64,000 bases of DNA from Cedecea neteri (GTDB lineage Bacteria > Pseudomonadota > Gammaproteobacteria > Enterobacterales > Enterobacteriaceae): positions 4,812,444 through 4,876,443 of the forward strand of contig NZ_CP009451.1 of the NCBI RefSeq assembly GCF_000757825.1, read 5' to 3'. A program made the translations under genes and the position numbers. The first letter of the stretch is position 1. Each line of letters opens with the position of its first letter. Shown piece after piece: positions 18,524-27,573 of the stretch. The notes beneath the pieces were generated by a model. The model had not been told where the DNA came from, ran no database searches, and was given only the letters and a program-made list of their open reading frames with translations.

Positions 18524-20155
18524 ATGACAAATATCACTAAAAAAAGCCTGATTGCAGCAGGCATTTTAACTGCGCTTATTACCGGCAATGTCGCTATGGC
18601 GGCGGACGTCCCGGCCGGTGTGCAATTGGCAGAGAAACAAGATCTGGTTCGTAACAACGGCTCAGAACCACAATCTCTTGATCCGCACAAAATCGAAGGC
18701 GTGCCAGAGTCAAACATCAGCCGTGACCTGTTTGAAGGTCTGCTGGTAAGCGACCTGCAGGGCCACCCGTCTCCGGGCGTGGCAGAATCATGGGATAACA
18801 AAGACTTTAAAGTCTGGACTTTCCATCTGCGTAAAGACGCCAAATGGTCCAACGGCGACCCTGTGACCGCACAGGACTTCGTATACAGCTGGCAGCGCCT
18901 GGCTGACCCGAAAACCGCTTCGCCTTACTCCAGCTATCTGCAGTACGGCCACCTTGCGAATATCGACGATATTATTGGCGGTAAGAAGCCGACCAGCGAT
19001 CTGGGCGTGAAAGCCATCGATGACCACACTCTGGAAGTCACGCTGAGCGAGCCGGTTCCTTACTTCTATAAGCTGCTGGTTCACCCATCCGTATCTCCAG
19101 TGCCGAAAGCCACCGTTGAGAAATTCGGCGACAAGTGGACCCAGCCTGCTAACATCGTGACCAACGGTGCATACAAATTAAAAGATTGGGTGGTGAACGA
19201 ACGTATCGTTCTGGTGCGTAACACCAACTACTGGAATAACGCCAAAACCGTGATTAACCAGGTCACCTACCTGCCAATCTCTTCTGAAGTAACAGACGTA
19301 AACCGCTACCGCAGCGGTGAAATCGACATGACGTACAACAACCTGCCGATTGAGCTGTTCCAGAAACTGAAAAAAGAAATCCCAACTGAAGTTCACGCCG
19401 ATCCGTACCTGTGCACCTACTACTACGAGATCAACAACCAGAAAGCACCGTTTACCGATCCTCGCGTACGTGCTGCTCTGAAGCTGGGCCTGGATCGTGA
19501 CATCATCGTGAACAAAGTGAAAAACCAGGGCGATCTGCCTGCTTATGGTTACACCCCACCTTACACCGATGGCGCGAAACTGACCCCGCCAGAGTGGTTC
19601 ACCTGGTCTCAGGACAAACGTAACGAAGAAGCCAAAAAACTGCTGGCCGAAGCGGGTTACACCAAAGACAAGCCGCTGACCTTCAACCTGCTGTACAACA
19701 CCTCAGATCTGCACAAGAAGCTGGCTATCGCCGTGGCGTCTATCTGGCAGAAAAACCTGGGTGTGAACGTCAAGCTGGAAAACCAGGAGTGGAAAACCTT
19801 CCTGGATACCCGTCATCAGGGTACCTTCGACGTGGCGCGTGCTGGCTGGTGTGCGGACTACAACGAACCGACTTCCTTCCTGAACACCATGCTGTCCGAC
19901 AGCTCTAACAACACCGCGCACTATAAGAGCCCGGCGTTCGATAAAATCATTGCCGACACCCTGAAAGTGACCGATGAAGCACAGCGTACCGCGCTGTATG
20001 AGAAAGCTGAGCAACAGCTTGATAAAGACTCAGCCATCGTGCCGGTTTACTACTACGTTAACGCCCGTCTGGTTAAGCCGTGGGTGGGTGGTTACACCGG
20101 TAAAGACCCGATGGATAATGTCTACGTACGTGACTTGTACATTATCAAACATTAA
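18524..20155 (+). CDS. oppA: Periplasmic oligopeptide-binding protein OppA
   Basis: Binds peptides of two to five residues in the periplasm and hands them to OppBCDF. It is 543 residues, the same as E. coli. A signal peptide covers residues 1-26 (two lysines, a hydrophobic core, cut after VAMA before ADVPAG), and the mature protein is a class C solute-binding fold with NNGSEPQSLDPHKIEG near 45-60 and WCADYNEPTSFLNTML near 445. The ATG at 18524 is set by the signal peptide and a gtggag site. A 109-base gap separates it from oppB, consistent with oppA being expressed more strongly than the rest. Confidence 0.97.
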   Translation: MTNITKKSLIAAGILTALITGNVAMAADVPAGVQLAEKQDLVRNNGSEPQSLDPHKIEGVPESNISRDLFEGLLVSDLQGHPSPGVAESWDNKDFKVWTFHLRKDAKWSNGDPVTAQDFVYSWQRLADPKTASPYSSYLQYGHLANIDDIIGGKKPTSDLGVKAIDDHTLEVTLSEPVPYFYKLLVHPSVSPVPKATVEKFGDKWTQPANIVTNGAYKLKDWVVNERIVLVRNTNYWNNAKTVINQVTYLPISSEVTDVNRYRSGEIDMTYNNLPIELFQKLKKEIPTEVHADPYLCTYYYEINNQKAPFTDPRVRAALKLGLDRDIIVNKVKNQGDLPAYGYTPPYTDGAKLTPPEWFTWSQDKRNEEAKKLLAEAGYTKDKPLTFNLLYNTSDLHKKLAIAVASIWQKNLGVNVKLENQEWKTFLDTRHQGTFDVARAGWCADYNEPTSFLNTMLSDSSNNTAHYKSPAFDKIIADTLKVTDEAQRTALYEKAEQQLDKDSAIVPVYYYVNARLVKPWVGGYTGKDPMDNVYVRDLYIIKH

Positions 20156-20264
20156 TGGCAATTCGTGGGGCAGGGCTCACCGGCTTTTGGCCAGTGGCTA
20201 AGTTCTGCCCCATCGTGTCTTATTTACATCGCACTGCAAAGGCACAGGCCAGAAGGTACGGGCA

Positions 20265-21185
20265 ATGTTGAAATTTATTCTACGTCGTTGTCTGGAAGCA
20301 ATTCCGACACTCTTTATTCTTATAACGATCTCCTTCTTTATGATGCGTCTCGCACCGGGGAGCCCTTTTACCGGCGAACGTACGCTGCCGCCAGAAGTAA
20401 TGGCGAACATCGAAGCGAAGTATCACCTGAACGATCCGATAACCACCCAATACTTCAGCTATTTAAAACAGCTGGCGCACGGGGATTTTGGCCCGTCATT
20501 TAAATACAAAGACTATTCAGTCAATGACCTGGTTGCTTCAAGCTTCCCGGTTTCCGCTAAATTAGGCGCAGCCGCCTTCATCTTTGCCATTGTGCTGGGC
20601 GTAACGGCGGGCGTGGTTGCGGCGCTGAATCAAAACACGAAATGGGATTACACGGTAATGGGCTTTGCCATGACGGGGGTGGTCATTCCCAGCTTCGTGG
20701 TGGCTCCGTTGCTGGTTCTGGTCTTCGCGATTACCCTCAAATGGCTGCCCGGTGGCGGCTGGAACGGGGGCGCGCCGAAGTACATGATACTGCCGATGAT
20801 CGCGCTGTCTCTGGCTTACATTGCCAGCATCGCGCGTATTACCCGCGGTTCAATGATTGAAGTCCTGCACTCTAACTTTATCCGCACCGCGCGCGCTAAA
20901 GGCCTGCCGATGCGTCGTATTGTGCTGCGTCATGCCCTGAAGCCTGCACTGCTGCCGGTACTGTCGTACCTCGGGCCTGCATTCGTTGGGATCATCACTG
21001 GCTCCATGGTTATTGAAACGATTTATGGCTTGCCGGGTATCGGACAGCTGTTTGTTAACGGGGCGCTGAACCGTGACTATTCACTGGTTCTCAGCCTGAC
21101 CATTCTGGTCGGTGCGCTGACGATTCTGTTCAACGCGGTGGTCGACGTGCTGTATGCCGTCATCGACCCGAAAATCCGTTACTAA
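20265..21185 (+). CDS. oppB: Oligopeptide ABC transporter permease OppB
   Basis: One of the two inner membrane channel subunits of the Opp importer. It is 306 residues, the same as E. coli, with an N-terminal membrane helix, a short periplasmic region and five further helices. The cytoplasmic coupling loop (EAA-type) is seen around residues 195-225, FIRTARAKGLPMRRIVLRHA. The gene follows oppA and is followed by oppC after 15 bases. Confidence 0.97.
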   Translation: MLKFILRRCLEAIPTLFILITISFFMMRLAPGSPFTGERTLPPEVMANIEAKYHLNDPITTQYFSYLKQLAHGDFGPSFKYKDYSVNDLVASSFPVSAKLGAAAFIFAIVLGVTAGVVAALNQNTKWDYTVMGFAMTGVVIPSFVVAPLLVLVFAITLKWLPGGGWNGGAPKYMILPMIALSLAYIASIARITRGSMIEVLHSNFIRTARAKGLPMRRIVLRHALKPALLPVLSYLGPAFVGIITGSMVIETIYGLPGIGQLFVNGALNRDYSLVLSLTILVGALTILFNAVVDVLYAVIDPKIRY

Positions 21186-21200
21186 GCTGGAGTGGCCATA

Positions 21201-22106
21201 ATGTTGACTAAGAAAAACAGCGAGGCGCTGGAAAACTTCAGTGAAAAACTGGAAGTTGAAGGCCGTAGCCTTTGGCAGGATGCGCGTCGCCGTTTTATCC
21301 ATAACCGCGCGGCGATCACCAGCCTGTTCGTACTGACGGTGATTGCTTTGTTCGTGGCGTTTGCGCCGGTCCTGTCGCAGTTTAGCTACTTTGATACCGA
21401 CTGGGGCATGATGTCGGCCGCACCCGATCTGGCGTCCGGGCACTACTTCGGTACTGACTCTTCGGGCCGTGATTTGCTGGTGCGCGTGGCTATCGGGGGG
21501 CGTATCTCCCTGATGGTCGGTATTTCTGCTGCGCTGGTTGCGGTAATCGTTGGGACGCTTTACGGCTGCCTGGCCGGTTATCTCGGCGGTAAAATCGACT
21601 CCGTCATGATGCGCCTGCTGGAGATCCTGAACTCCTTCCCGTTCATGTTCTTCGTGATTCTGCTGGTGACTTTCTTCGGGCAAAACATCCTGCTTATCTT
21701 CGTGGCTATCGGTATGGTGTCCTGGCTGGATATGGCGCGTATCGTGCGCGGCCAGACCCTGAGCCTGAAACGCAAAGAGTTTATCGAAGCGGCTCACGTG
21801 GGCGGTGTTTCTACGATTAACATCGTTCTGCGTCACATCGTGCCGAACGTACTGGGCGTGGTGGTGGTTTACGCCTCGCTGCTGGTACCGAGCATGATCC
21901 TGTTCGAATCTTTCCTGAGCTTCCTGGGCCTCGGCACGCAGGAGCCTTTGAGCAGCTGGGGCGCATTGCTGAGTGATGGTGCGAACTCCATGGAGGTATC
22001 ACCGTGGCTGCTGCTGTTCCCGGCAGGCTTCCTGGTGATTACGCTGTTCTGTTTTAACTTTATCGGCGATGGCCTGCGTGATGCCCTCGACCCGAAAGAT
22101 CGTTAA
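21201..22106 (+). CDS. oppC: Oligopeptide ABC transporter permease OppC
   Basis: The second channel subunit of Opp, 301 residues (E. coli 302). The coupling loop is seen as FIEAAHVGGVSTINIVLRHI around residues 195-215, and the segment FGTDSSGRDLLVRVAIGGR near 83-101 is typical of the OppC/DppC branch. The ATG at 21201 is chosen because a ggag site lies eight bases before it; a GTG at 21192 would overlap that site. Confidence 0.95.
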   Translation: MLTKKNSEALENFSEKLEVEGRSLWQDARRRFIHNRAAITSLFVLTVIALFVAFAPVLSQFSYFDTDWGMMSAAPDLASGHYFGTDSSGRDLLVRVAIGGRISLMVGISAALVAVIVGTLYGCLAGYLGGKIDSVMMRLLEILNSFPFMFFVILLVTFFGQNILLIFVAIGMVSWLDMARIVRGQTLSLKRKEFIEAAHVGGVSTINIVLRHIVPNVLGVVVVYASLLVPSMILFESFLSFLGLGTQEPLSSWGALLSDGANSMEVSPWLLLFPAGFLVITLFCFNFIGDGLRDALDPKDR

Positions 22107-22117
22107 GGAGTCGCTCC

Positions 22118-23131
22118 ATGAGTACGATTGAAACCTCTCCGGTGGCCGCTCCACTGAGCAAATCTGAGGCATTGCTTGACGTTAAAGATCTGCGCGTGAC
22201 CTTTGGCACGCCAGACGGTGACGTCACGGCGGTAAACGACCTCAACTTTAGCCTGCGTGCGGGTGAAACCCTCGGTATCGTGGGTGAGTCCGGCTCCGGC
22301 AAGTCGCAGACTGCCTTTGCCCTGATGGGCCTGCTGGCGGCCAACGGTCGCATTGGCGGCTCCGCTAAATTCAACGGCAAAGAGATCCTGAACCTGCCGG
22401 AATCGCAGCTTAACCGCCTGCGTGCCGAGCAGATCTCGATGATTTTCCAGGATCCAATGACCTCGCTGAACCCGTACATGCGCGTGGGCGAGCAGCTGAT
22501 GGAAGTGCTGATGCTGCACAAGAAACTCGGTAAAGCGGAAGCGTTTGAAGAGTCTGTGCGGATGCTGGATGCGGTAAAAATGCCGGAAGCGCGTAAGCGT
22601 ATGCGCATGTTCCCGCATGAATTCTCCGGCGGGATGCGTCAGCGCGTGATGATTGCGATGGCGCTGCTGTGCCGGCCAAAACTGCTGATTGCTGACGAAC
22701 CTACCACGGCGCTGGACGTTACCGTTCAGGCGCAGATCATGACGCTGCTGAACGAGCTGAAGCGCGAGTTCAACACGGCGATCATTATGATCACCCATGA
22801 CCTGGGCGTGGTGGCCGGTATCTGCGACAAAGTGCTGGTGATGTATGCCGGGCGTACAATGGAATACGGCAACGCGCGTGACGTGTTCTACAAGCCGGTT
22901 CACCCGTACTCCATTGGCCTGCTGAACGCGGTGCCGCGCCTGGATGCGGAAGGTGAGGCTCTGCTCACCATCCCGGGTAACCCACCGAACCTGCTGCGTT
23001 TGCCGCAGGGATGTCCGTTCCAGCCTCGCTGCCAGTTTGCGATGGAAGCGTGTAATAGTGCTCCGCCACTGGAGCAGTTTGGTGATGGCCGCCTGCGTGC
23101 CTGCTTTAGACCGGTGGAGGAATTAGCATGA
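22118..23131 (+). CDS. oppD: Oligopeptide ABC transporter ATPase OppD
   Basis: One of the two ATPases that power Opp, 337 residues (E. coli 337). Walker A is GESGSGKSQ near residue 60, the Q-loop is IFQDPMTSLNP, the ABC signature is FSGGMRQRV near 170, and Walker B is LLIADEPTTALD near 190. A C-terminal oligopeptide/dipeptide extension carries the cysteine pattern CPFQPRC, which in related proteins holds an iron-sulfur cluster. Its TGA overlaps the oppF ATG by four bases. Confidence 0.97.
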   Translation: MSTIETSPVAAPLSKSEALLDVKDLRVTFGTPDGDVTAVNDLNFSLRAGETLGIVGESGSGKSQTAFALMGLLAANGRIGGSAKFNGKEILNLPESQLNRLRAEQISMIFQDPMTSLNPYMRVGEQLMEVLMLHKKLGKAEAFEESVRMLDAVKMPEARKRMRMFPHEFSGGMRQRVMIAMALLCRPKLLIADEPTTALDVTVQAQIMTLLNELKREFNTAIIMITHDLGVVAGICDKVLVMYAGRTMEYGNARDVFYKPVHPYSIGLLNAVPRLDAEGEALLTIPGNPPNLLRLPQGCPFQPRCQFAMEACNSAPPLEQFGDGRLRACFRPVEELA

Positions 23132-24132
23132 GCACCGTTGCAGAAGAGAGAAAAGTTCTGTTAGAAATCGCTGACCTGAAGGTGCACTTTGACATCAAAG
23201 ACGGTAAGCAATGGTTCTGGCAGCCTTCAAAAACGCTGAAAGCCGTTGATGGCGTTACGCTTCGCCTGTACGAAGGGGAGACCCTCGGCGTGGTGGGCGA
23301 GTCCGGCTGTGGCAAGTCGACGTTTGCCCGCGCCATCATTGGCCTGGTGAAAGCGACCGAGGGGCGCGTGGCCTGGCTTGGCAAAGATCTTCTGGGCATG
23401 AAGCCGGAAGAGTGGCGCAACGTGCGGAGCGACATTCAGATGATTTTCCAGGATCCTCTGGCCTCGCTGAACCCGCGCATGAACATCGGCGACATTATTG
23501 CCGAGCCGCTGCTGACCTATCATCCAAAAATGCCTAAGCAGGAAGTTCGCGACCGCGTGAAGGCTATGATGATGAAAGTGGGTCTGCTGCCAAACCTGGT
23601 TAACCGCTACCCGCATGAGTTTTCCGGCGGCCAGTGTCAGCGTATCGGTATTGCGCGGGCGCTGATCCTGGAGCCTAAACTCATTATCTGTGATGAGCCG
23701 GTCTCCGCGCTGGACGTTTCCATCCAGGCACAGGTGGTTAACCTGCTGCAGAAGCTGCAGCGTGAAATGGGGCTGTCGCTTATCTTCATCGCCCACGATC
23801 TCGCGGTGGTAAAGCACATCTCCGATCGTGTTCTGGTCATGTACCTGGGCCATGCGGTAGAACTCGGCACCTATGACGAGGTTTATCACAACCCGCTGCA
23901 TCCTTACACCAAAGCGCTGATGTCAGCGGTACCGATTCCCGATCCGGATCTGGAAAAAAATAAAACCATCCAGCTGCTGGAAGGGGAGCTACCGTCGCCA
24001 ATTAACCCGCCGTCAGGCTGCGTGTTCCGCACCCGCTGCCCGATTGCAGGCCCGGAATGCGCCAAAACGCGTCCGGTACTGGAAGGCAGTTTCCGCCATG
24101 CGGTTTCCTGTCTGAAGGTCGACCCGCTATAA
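23128..24132 (+). CDS. oppF: Oligopeptide ABC transporter ATPase OppF
   Basis: The second Opp ATPase, 334 residues as in E. coli. Walker A is GESGCGKST near residue 57, the Q-loop IFQDPLASLNP, the signature FSGGQCQRIGIARAL near 160, and Walker B LIICDEPVSALD near 185. The C-terminal oligopeptide transporter extension has the cysteine pattern CVFRTRCPIAGPEC. The start is translationally coupled to oppD by an ATGA overlap with a gaggaa ribosome site. Last gene of the opp operon. Confidence 0.97.
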   Translation: MSTVAEERKVLLEIADLKVHFDIKDGKQWFWQPSKTLKAVDGVTLRLYEGETLGVVGESGCGKSTFARAIIGLVKATEGRVAWLGKDLLGMKPEEWRNVRSDIQMIFQDPLASLNPRMNIGDIIAEPLLTYHPKMPKQEVRDRVKAMMMKVGLLPNLVNRYPHEFSGGQCQRIGIARALILEPKLIICDEPVSALDVSIQAQVVNLLQKLQREMGLSLIFIAHDLAVVKHISDRVLVMYLGHAVELGTYDEVYHNPLHPYTKALMSAVPIPDPDLEKNKTIQLLEGELPSPINPPSGCVFRTRCPIAGPECAKTRPVLEGSFRHAVSCLKVDPL

Positions 24133-24183
24133 TCTCGCCAGGGGCCAGCACCGAGCTGGCCCTTTCTTTATGCGAGGATTGCT

Positions 24184-25029
24184 GTGTCAGGGAACATCTC
24201 TTCACTTCGAGCGCTGCTTTACCGCTTTCTGTTTGATCAAAATACCCGTTCCGGGCGCCGGTTTGAGGCGTTTTGCGGCCTGCTGGCGTTGCTCAGCGTT
24301 GCCGTTGTATTTACCGAATCAAGCGTAGGGAACGACCCGAGGCTCACGTTCGGCGAATGGCAGCTCTTTATCTGGCTGGAAATCATCTTCACGCTGCTGT
24401 TCACCTGCGAATACCTGCTGCGAGTGTTGACCTGGCCTAAACCTGTCCGCTATGTGTTCAGCTTCTGGGGCATTATTGACCTGGCAACCATGCTGCCGCT
24501 GTATGTGCTGTGGCTGTGGCCCGAATTTGCTATCCATTACTATTTTGCCTGGCGAGCCATGCGAGCCATTCGCGTGCTGCGCATACTGAAGCTTCTGCGC
24601 TATATGCCGGCGCTCAAAAGCCTCTGGCGCAGCCTGCTTAACGCCAGCAACCAGCTGATCCTGTTCTACTCGTTTATTGCCATTGTGATGGTCGCGGCGG
24701 GCGCGCTGATGTACGGCATAGAAGGGAAGGCTAACGGCTTTACCAGCCTGGGCGTCGCGGTCTACTGGGCGGTAGTCACGGTGACAACCGTCGGCTACGG
24801 CGATATTGTGCCGCATACCGCGCTGGGCCGCTTCGTTGCCTCGCTGCTGATTTTGATTGGTTATTCGGTGATAGCTATCCCTACCGGGATTTTAACGGCT
24901 CAAATGTCACAGGATATGCAAAGAAGAAGATCGGTGAGAGAGTGTGTACGGTGTCATCAACAGGATCATGCCGCTAACGCGCACTACTGCAAAACGTGTG
25001 GGGAGCATTTACCGCCGAATGAGAAATAA
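24184..25029 (+). CDS. Voltage-gated potassium channel subunit with C-terminal zinc ribbon
   Basis: A 281-residue six-helix channel of the voltage-gated cation superfamily. S1-S3 lie at about residues 28-115, the S4 voltage sensor is the arginine-rich WRAMRAIRVLRILKLLRY near 122-140, and the pore loop selectivity filter TVGYGD near 202 marks K+ selectivity. After S6 a short tail carries two Cys-x2-Cys pairs with a histidine between (CVRCHQQDH...YCKTC), a zinc-ribbon-like knuckle. E. coli has the unrelated-length kch near yciI instead; here the channel sits 50 bases after oppF. The GTG at 24184 has a gagg site. Confidence 0.85.
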   Translation: MSGNISSLRALLYRFLFDQNTRSGRRFEAFCGLLALLSVAVVFTESSVGNDPRLTFGEWQLFIWLEIIFTLLFTCEYLLRVLTWPKPVRYVFSFWGIIDLATMLPLYVLWLWPEFAIHYYFAWRAMRAIRVLRILKLLRYMPALKSLWRSLLNASNQLILFYSFIAIVMVAAGALMYGIEGKANGFTSLGVAVYWAVVTVTTVGYGDIVPHTALGRFVASLLILIGYSVIAIPTGILTAQMSQDMQRRRSVRECVRCHQQDHAANAHYCKTCGEHLPPNEK

Positions 25030-25031
25030 TA

Positions 25032-25051
25032 ACGCGGCCAGAAGGCCGCGT
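25032..25051. repeat. 20-bp hairpin, first of two identical copies
   Basis: An acgcggcc-agaa-ggccgcgt stem-loop three bases after the channel gene. The same 20 bases recur at 25181-25200. It may be part of a transcription end for the channel gene, although the T run is weak. Confidence 0.6.
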
Positions 25052-25180
25052 GAGGCTGCTGATAAAGTTCATTGCTCTAAAAAAGTCCGAGCCCAGGTCT
25101 AACAAAAACAATGAATAATGTTCTCTGGTTTGCCCCAAACAGTCGAAAACCACGTTTTTCGGCTGTTTGTCATCAATCTG

Positions 25181-25200
25181 ACGCGGCCAGAAGGCCGCGT
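25181..25200. repeat. 20-bp hairpin, second copy, near the yciU end
   Basis: Identical to the hairpin at 25032-25051 and placed 18 bases beyond the yciU stop, where it can act as the yciU terminator on the minus strand. Between the two copies there is a third inverted repeat (acagtcgaaaa / tttttcggctgt, about 25138-25168). Confidence 0.6.
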
Positions 25201-25218
25201 CAGATTATTGCTTCAGTA

Positions 25219-25560
<342 letters not shown>

Positions 25561-25585
25561 TTATCGAGTGCTGATGCGCCACGTT

Positions 25586-27046
25586 TTACAGCAACGGACT
25601 AAAGAAGTAAAACAGTCGCTCGGTCATACGCTGCCACAGCGGGCGTTTTAGCCATAAATGCGCGTCCAACAGCCGTGAGCGGGAAATATAGTCGTCCTGC
25701 ACTGCCGCTAAATCACCGGCAAAACCTTCATCATCGATGACCAGCGTAATCTCAAAGTTGAGCCACAGGCTGCGCATATCCAGGTTCACGGTGCCCACCA
25801 GGCTTAGCTGGCCGTCAACCAGCACGCTCTTGGTGTGAAGCAGGCCCCCTTCAAACTGATAAATCTTCACACCTGCGGCAAGCAGTTCGGTAAAGAAGGC
25901 GCGGCTTGCCCAGCCGACCAGTAGAGAATCGTTTTTACGCGGGACAATAATGCTGACGTCCACGCCTCGCTGAGCCGCGGTGCAAATCGCATGCAGCAAA
26001 TCATCACTCGGTACGAAGTAAGGGGTAGTCATTATCAGGTATTCGCGCGCCGCGTAGACGGACGTAAGCAACGCCTGATGAATCAAATCCTCCGGGAAGC
26101 CAGGGCCTGAGGCAATGGTGTGGATCGTATGACCGCTCGCTTCTTCAAACGGCATGATGTTTTCATCCGGCGGCGGAGGGAGAATGCGTTTGCCGGTCTC
26201 TATCTCCCAGTCGCAGGAGTAAACGATGCCCATTGCGGTGGCGACCGGGCCTTCCATACGCGCCATCAGGTCGACCCACTGGCCCACGTTGGCATCCTGC
26301 TTGAAGAAACGAGGATCCACCATGTTCATGCTGCCGGTATAGGCAATGTAGTTATCGATCATCACCATTTTGCGGTGCTGGCGCAGGTCCATACGGCGCA
26401 GGAAAACACGCATCAGGTTAACTTTTAGCGCCTCGACAACTTCGATGCCCGCGTTGCGCATCATGTTCGCCCACGGGCTACGGAAGAAGGCCACGCTGCC
26501 GGCGGAGTCCAGCATCAGCCGGCAGTGAATACCACGACGAGCTGCGGCCATCAGCGACTCTGCTACCTGGTCGGCCATGCCGCCAGGCTGCCAGATATAG
26601 AACACCATCTCGATGTTGTGGCGCGCTAGCTGAATATCGCGGATCAGCGCCTGCATGGTGTCATCTGAGCTTGTCAGCAGCTGTAGCTGATTGCCCTTCA
26701 CGCCGGCGATACCCTGGCGGCGCTCACAGAGCTGGAACAGCGAGCTGGCCACCTCGCTGGTTTCTGAGGCGAAGATATGCTTGCAGTTCTTCAGGTCCTT
26801 TAGCCATTTGGCGGTTGAAGGCCACATAGCGCGGGCGCGCTCTGCACGGCGTTTGCCCAGGTGCAGTTCCCCCACCGAAAGATAGGCAATAATCCCGACC
26901 AGCGGCAGAATATAGATGATAAGCAGCCAGGCCATTGCGGAAGGTACGGCCCGGCGTTTCATCAATATTCGTAGCGTAACGCCAGCGATAAGCAGCCAGT
27001 AGCCGAGAATAACCAGCCAGCTCACCACGGTATAGAAGGTTGTCAT
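25586..27046 (-). CDS. clsA: Cardiolipin synthase A
   Basis: Joins two phosphatidylglycerol molecules into cardiolipin and glycerol at the inner membrane. It is 486 residues, the same as E. coli ClsA. Two N-terminal membrane helices cover about residues 5-60, followed by two phospholipase D active-site motifs: [16 protein letters not shown] near 224 and [16 protein letters not shown] near 404. It is monocistronic or paired with yciU. Confidence 0.97.
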   Translation of the reverse strand: MTTFYTVVSWLVILGYWLLIAGVTLRILMKRRAVPSAMAWLLIIYILPLVGIIAYLSVGELHLGKRRAERARAMWPSTAKWLKDLKNCKHIFASETSEVASSLFQLCERRQGIAGVKGNQLQLLTSSDDTMQALIRDIQLARHNIEMVFYIWQPGGMADQVAESLMAAARRGIHCRLMLDSAGSVAFFRSPWANMMRNAGIEVVEALKVNLMRVFLRRMDLRQHRKMVMIDNYIAYTGSMNMVDPRFFKQDANVGQWVDLMARMEGPVATAMGIVYSCDWEIETGKRILPPPPDENIMPFEEASGHTIHTIASGPGFPEDLIHQALLTSVYAAREYLIMTTPYFVPSDDLLHAICTAAQRGVDVSIIVPRKNDSLLVGWASRAFFTELLAAGVKIYQFEGGLLHTKSVLVDGQLSLVGTVNLDMRSLWLNFEITLVIDDEGFAGDLAAVQDDYISRSRLLDAHLWLKRPLWQRMTERLFYFFSPLL

Positions 27047-27192
27047 GCCTTAAAAATCCTTTTGAAACCGAAGAGTTGAGAGTGTACGCAGAACTTTCAT
27101 TGCTTAACACTAAAAGTATACGCAAAACGGATGGTTTGCCCGGCAGAAGGTTCTATAATGGCGCGTCTTTTTTGGAAAATTGAGTCATAGAA

Positions 27193-27372
27193 ATGAGGCG
27201 TAGCAGAACGGAAGTCGGGCGTTGGCGGATGCAGCGTCAAACGCAAAAACGCAGGGCGCGTTGGCTGGAAAGTCAGTCACGGCGCAATATGCGCATTCAT
27301 GCCATTCGCAAGTGCCTGGTGAACCAGCAGCGTAATTCATTGCTGTTTGCCATCCACGATCGCTGGGCATAA
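27193..27372 (+). CDS. yciY: Small basic protein YciY
   Basis: A 59-residue arginine-rich protein (MRRSRTEVGRWRM...) matching E. coli YciY (57 residues) over nearly all its length. It is too short and basic to assign a function. It is divergent from clsA, as in E. coli, and is followed by a strong hairpin. Confidence 0.88.
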   Translation: MRRSRTEVGRWRMQRQTQKRRARWLESQSRRNMRIHAIRKCLVNQQRNSLLFAIHDRWA

Positions 27373-27377
27373 GCATC

Positions 27378-27397
27378 GGGCACCGCGTGCGGTGCCC
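27378..27397 (+). terminator. Hairpin after yciY
   Basis: A perfect 9-bp stem gggcaccgc / gcggtgccc with a 2-base loop lies five bases after the yciY stop. It is followed by A-rich then T-rich sequence, so termination is probable but not of the textbook form. Confidence 0.55.
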
Positions 27398-27573
27398 ATC
27401 AAAAAATTCTTCTCCCCCTTAGAGTAAACCAGGAAATAAGCCTTCCTTTTGGCCGGAAATTATCGTTCCAAACGGCGGAAGTTTGTTTTTAAAATGATCG
27501 TGATCATCATCCGGGCAAAAAATAACGTCATAATCCTCGCGATTTTTCTTATATCTCCAGGATGTCTGAATAA

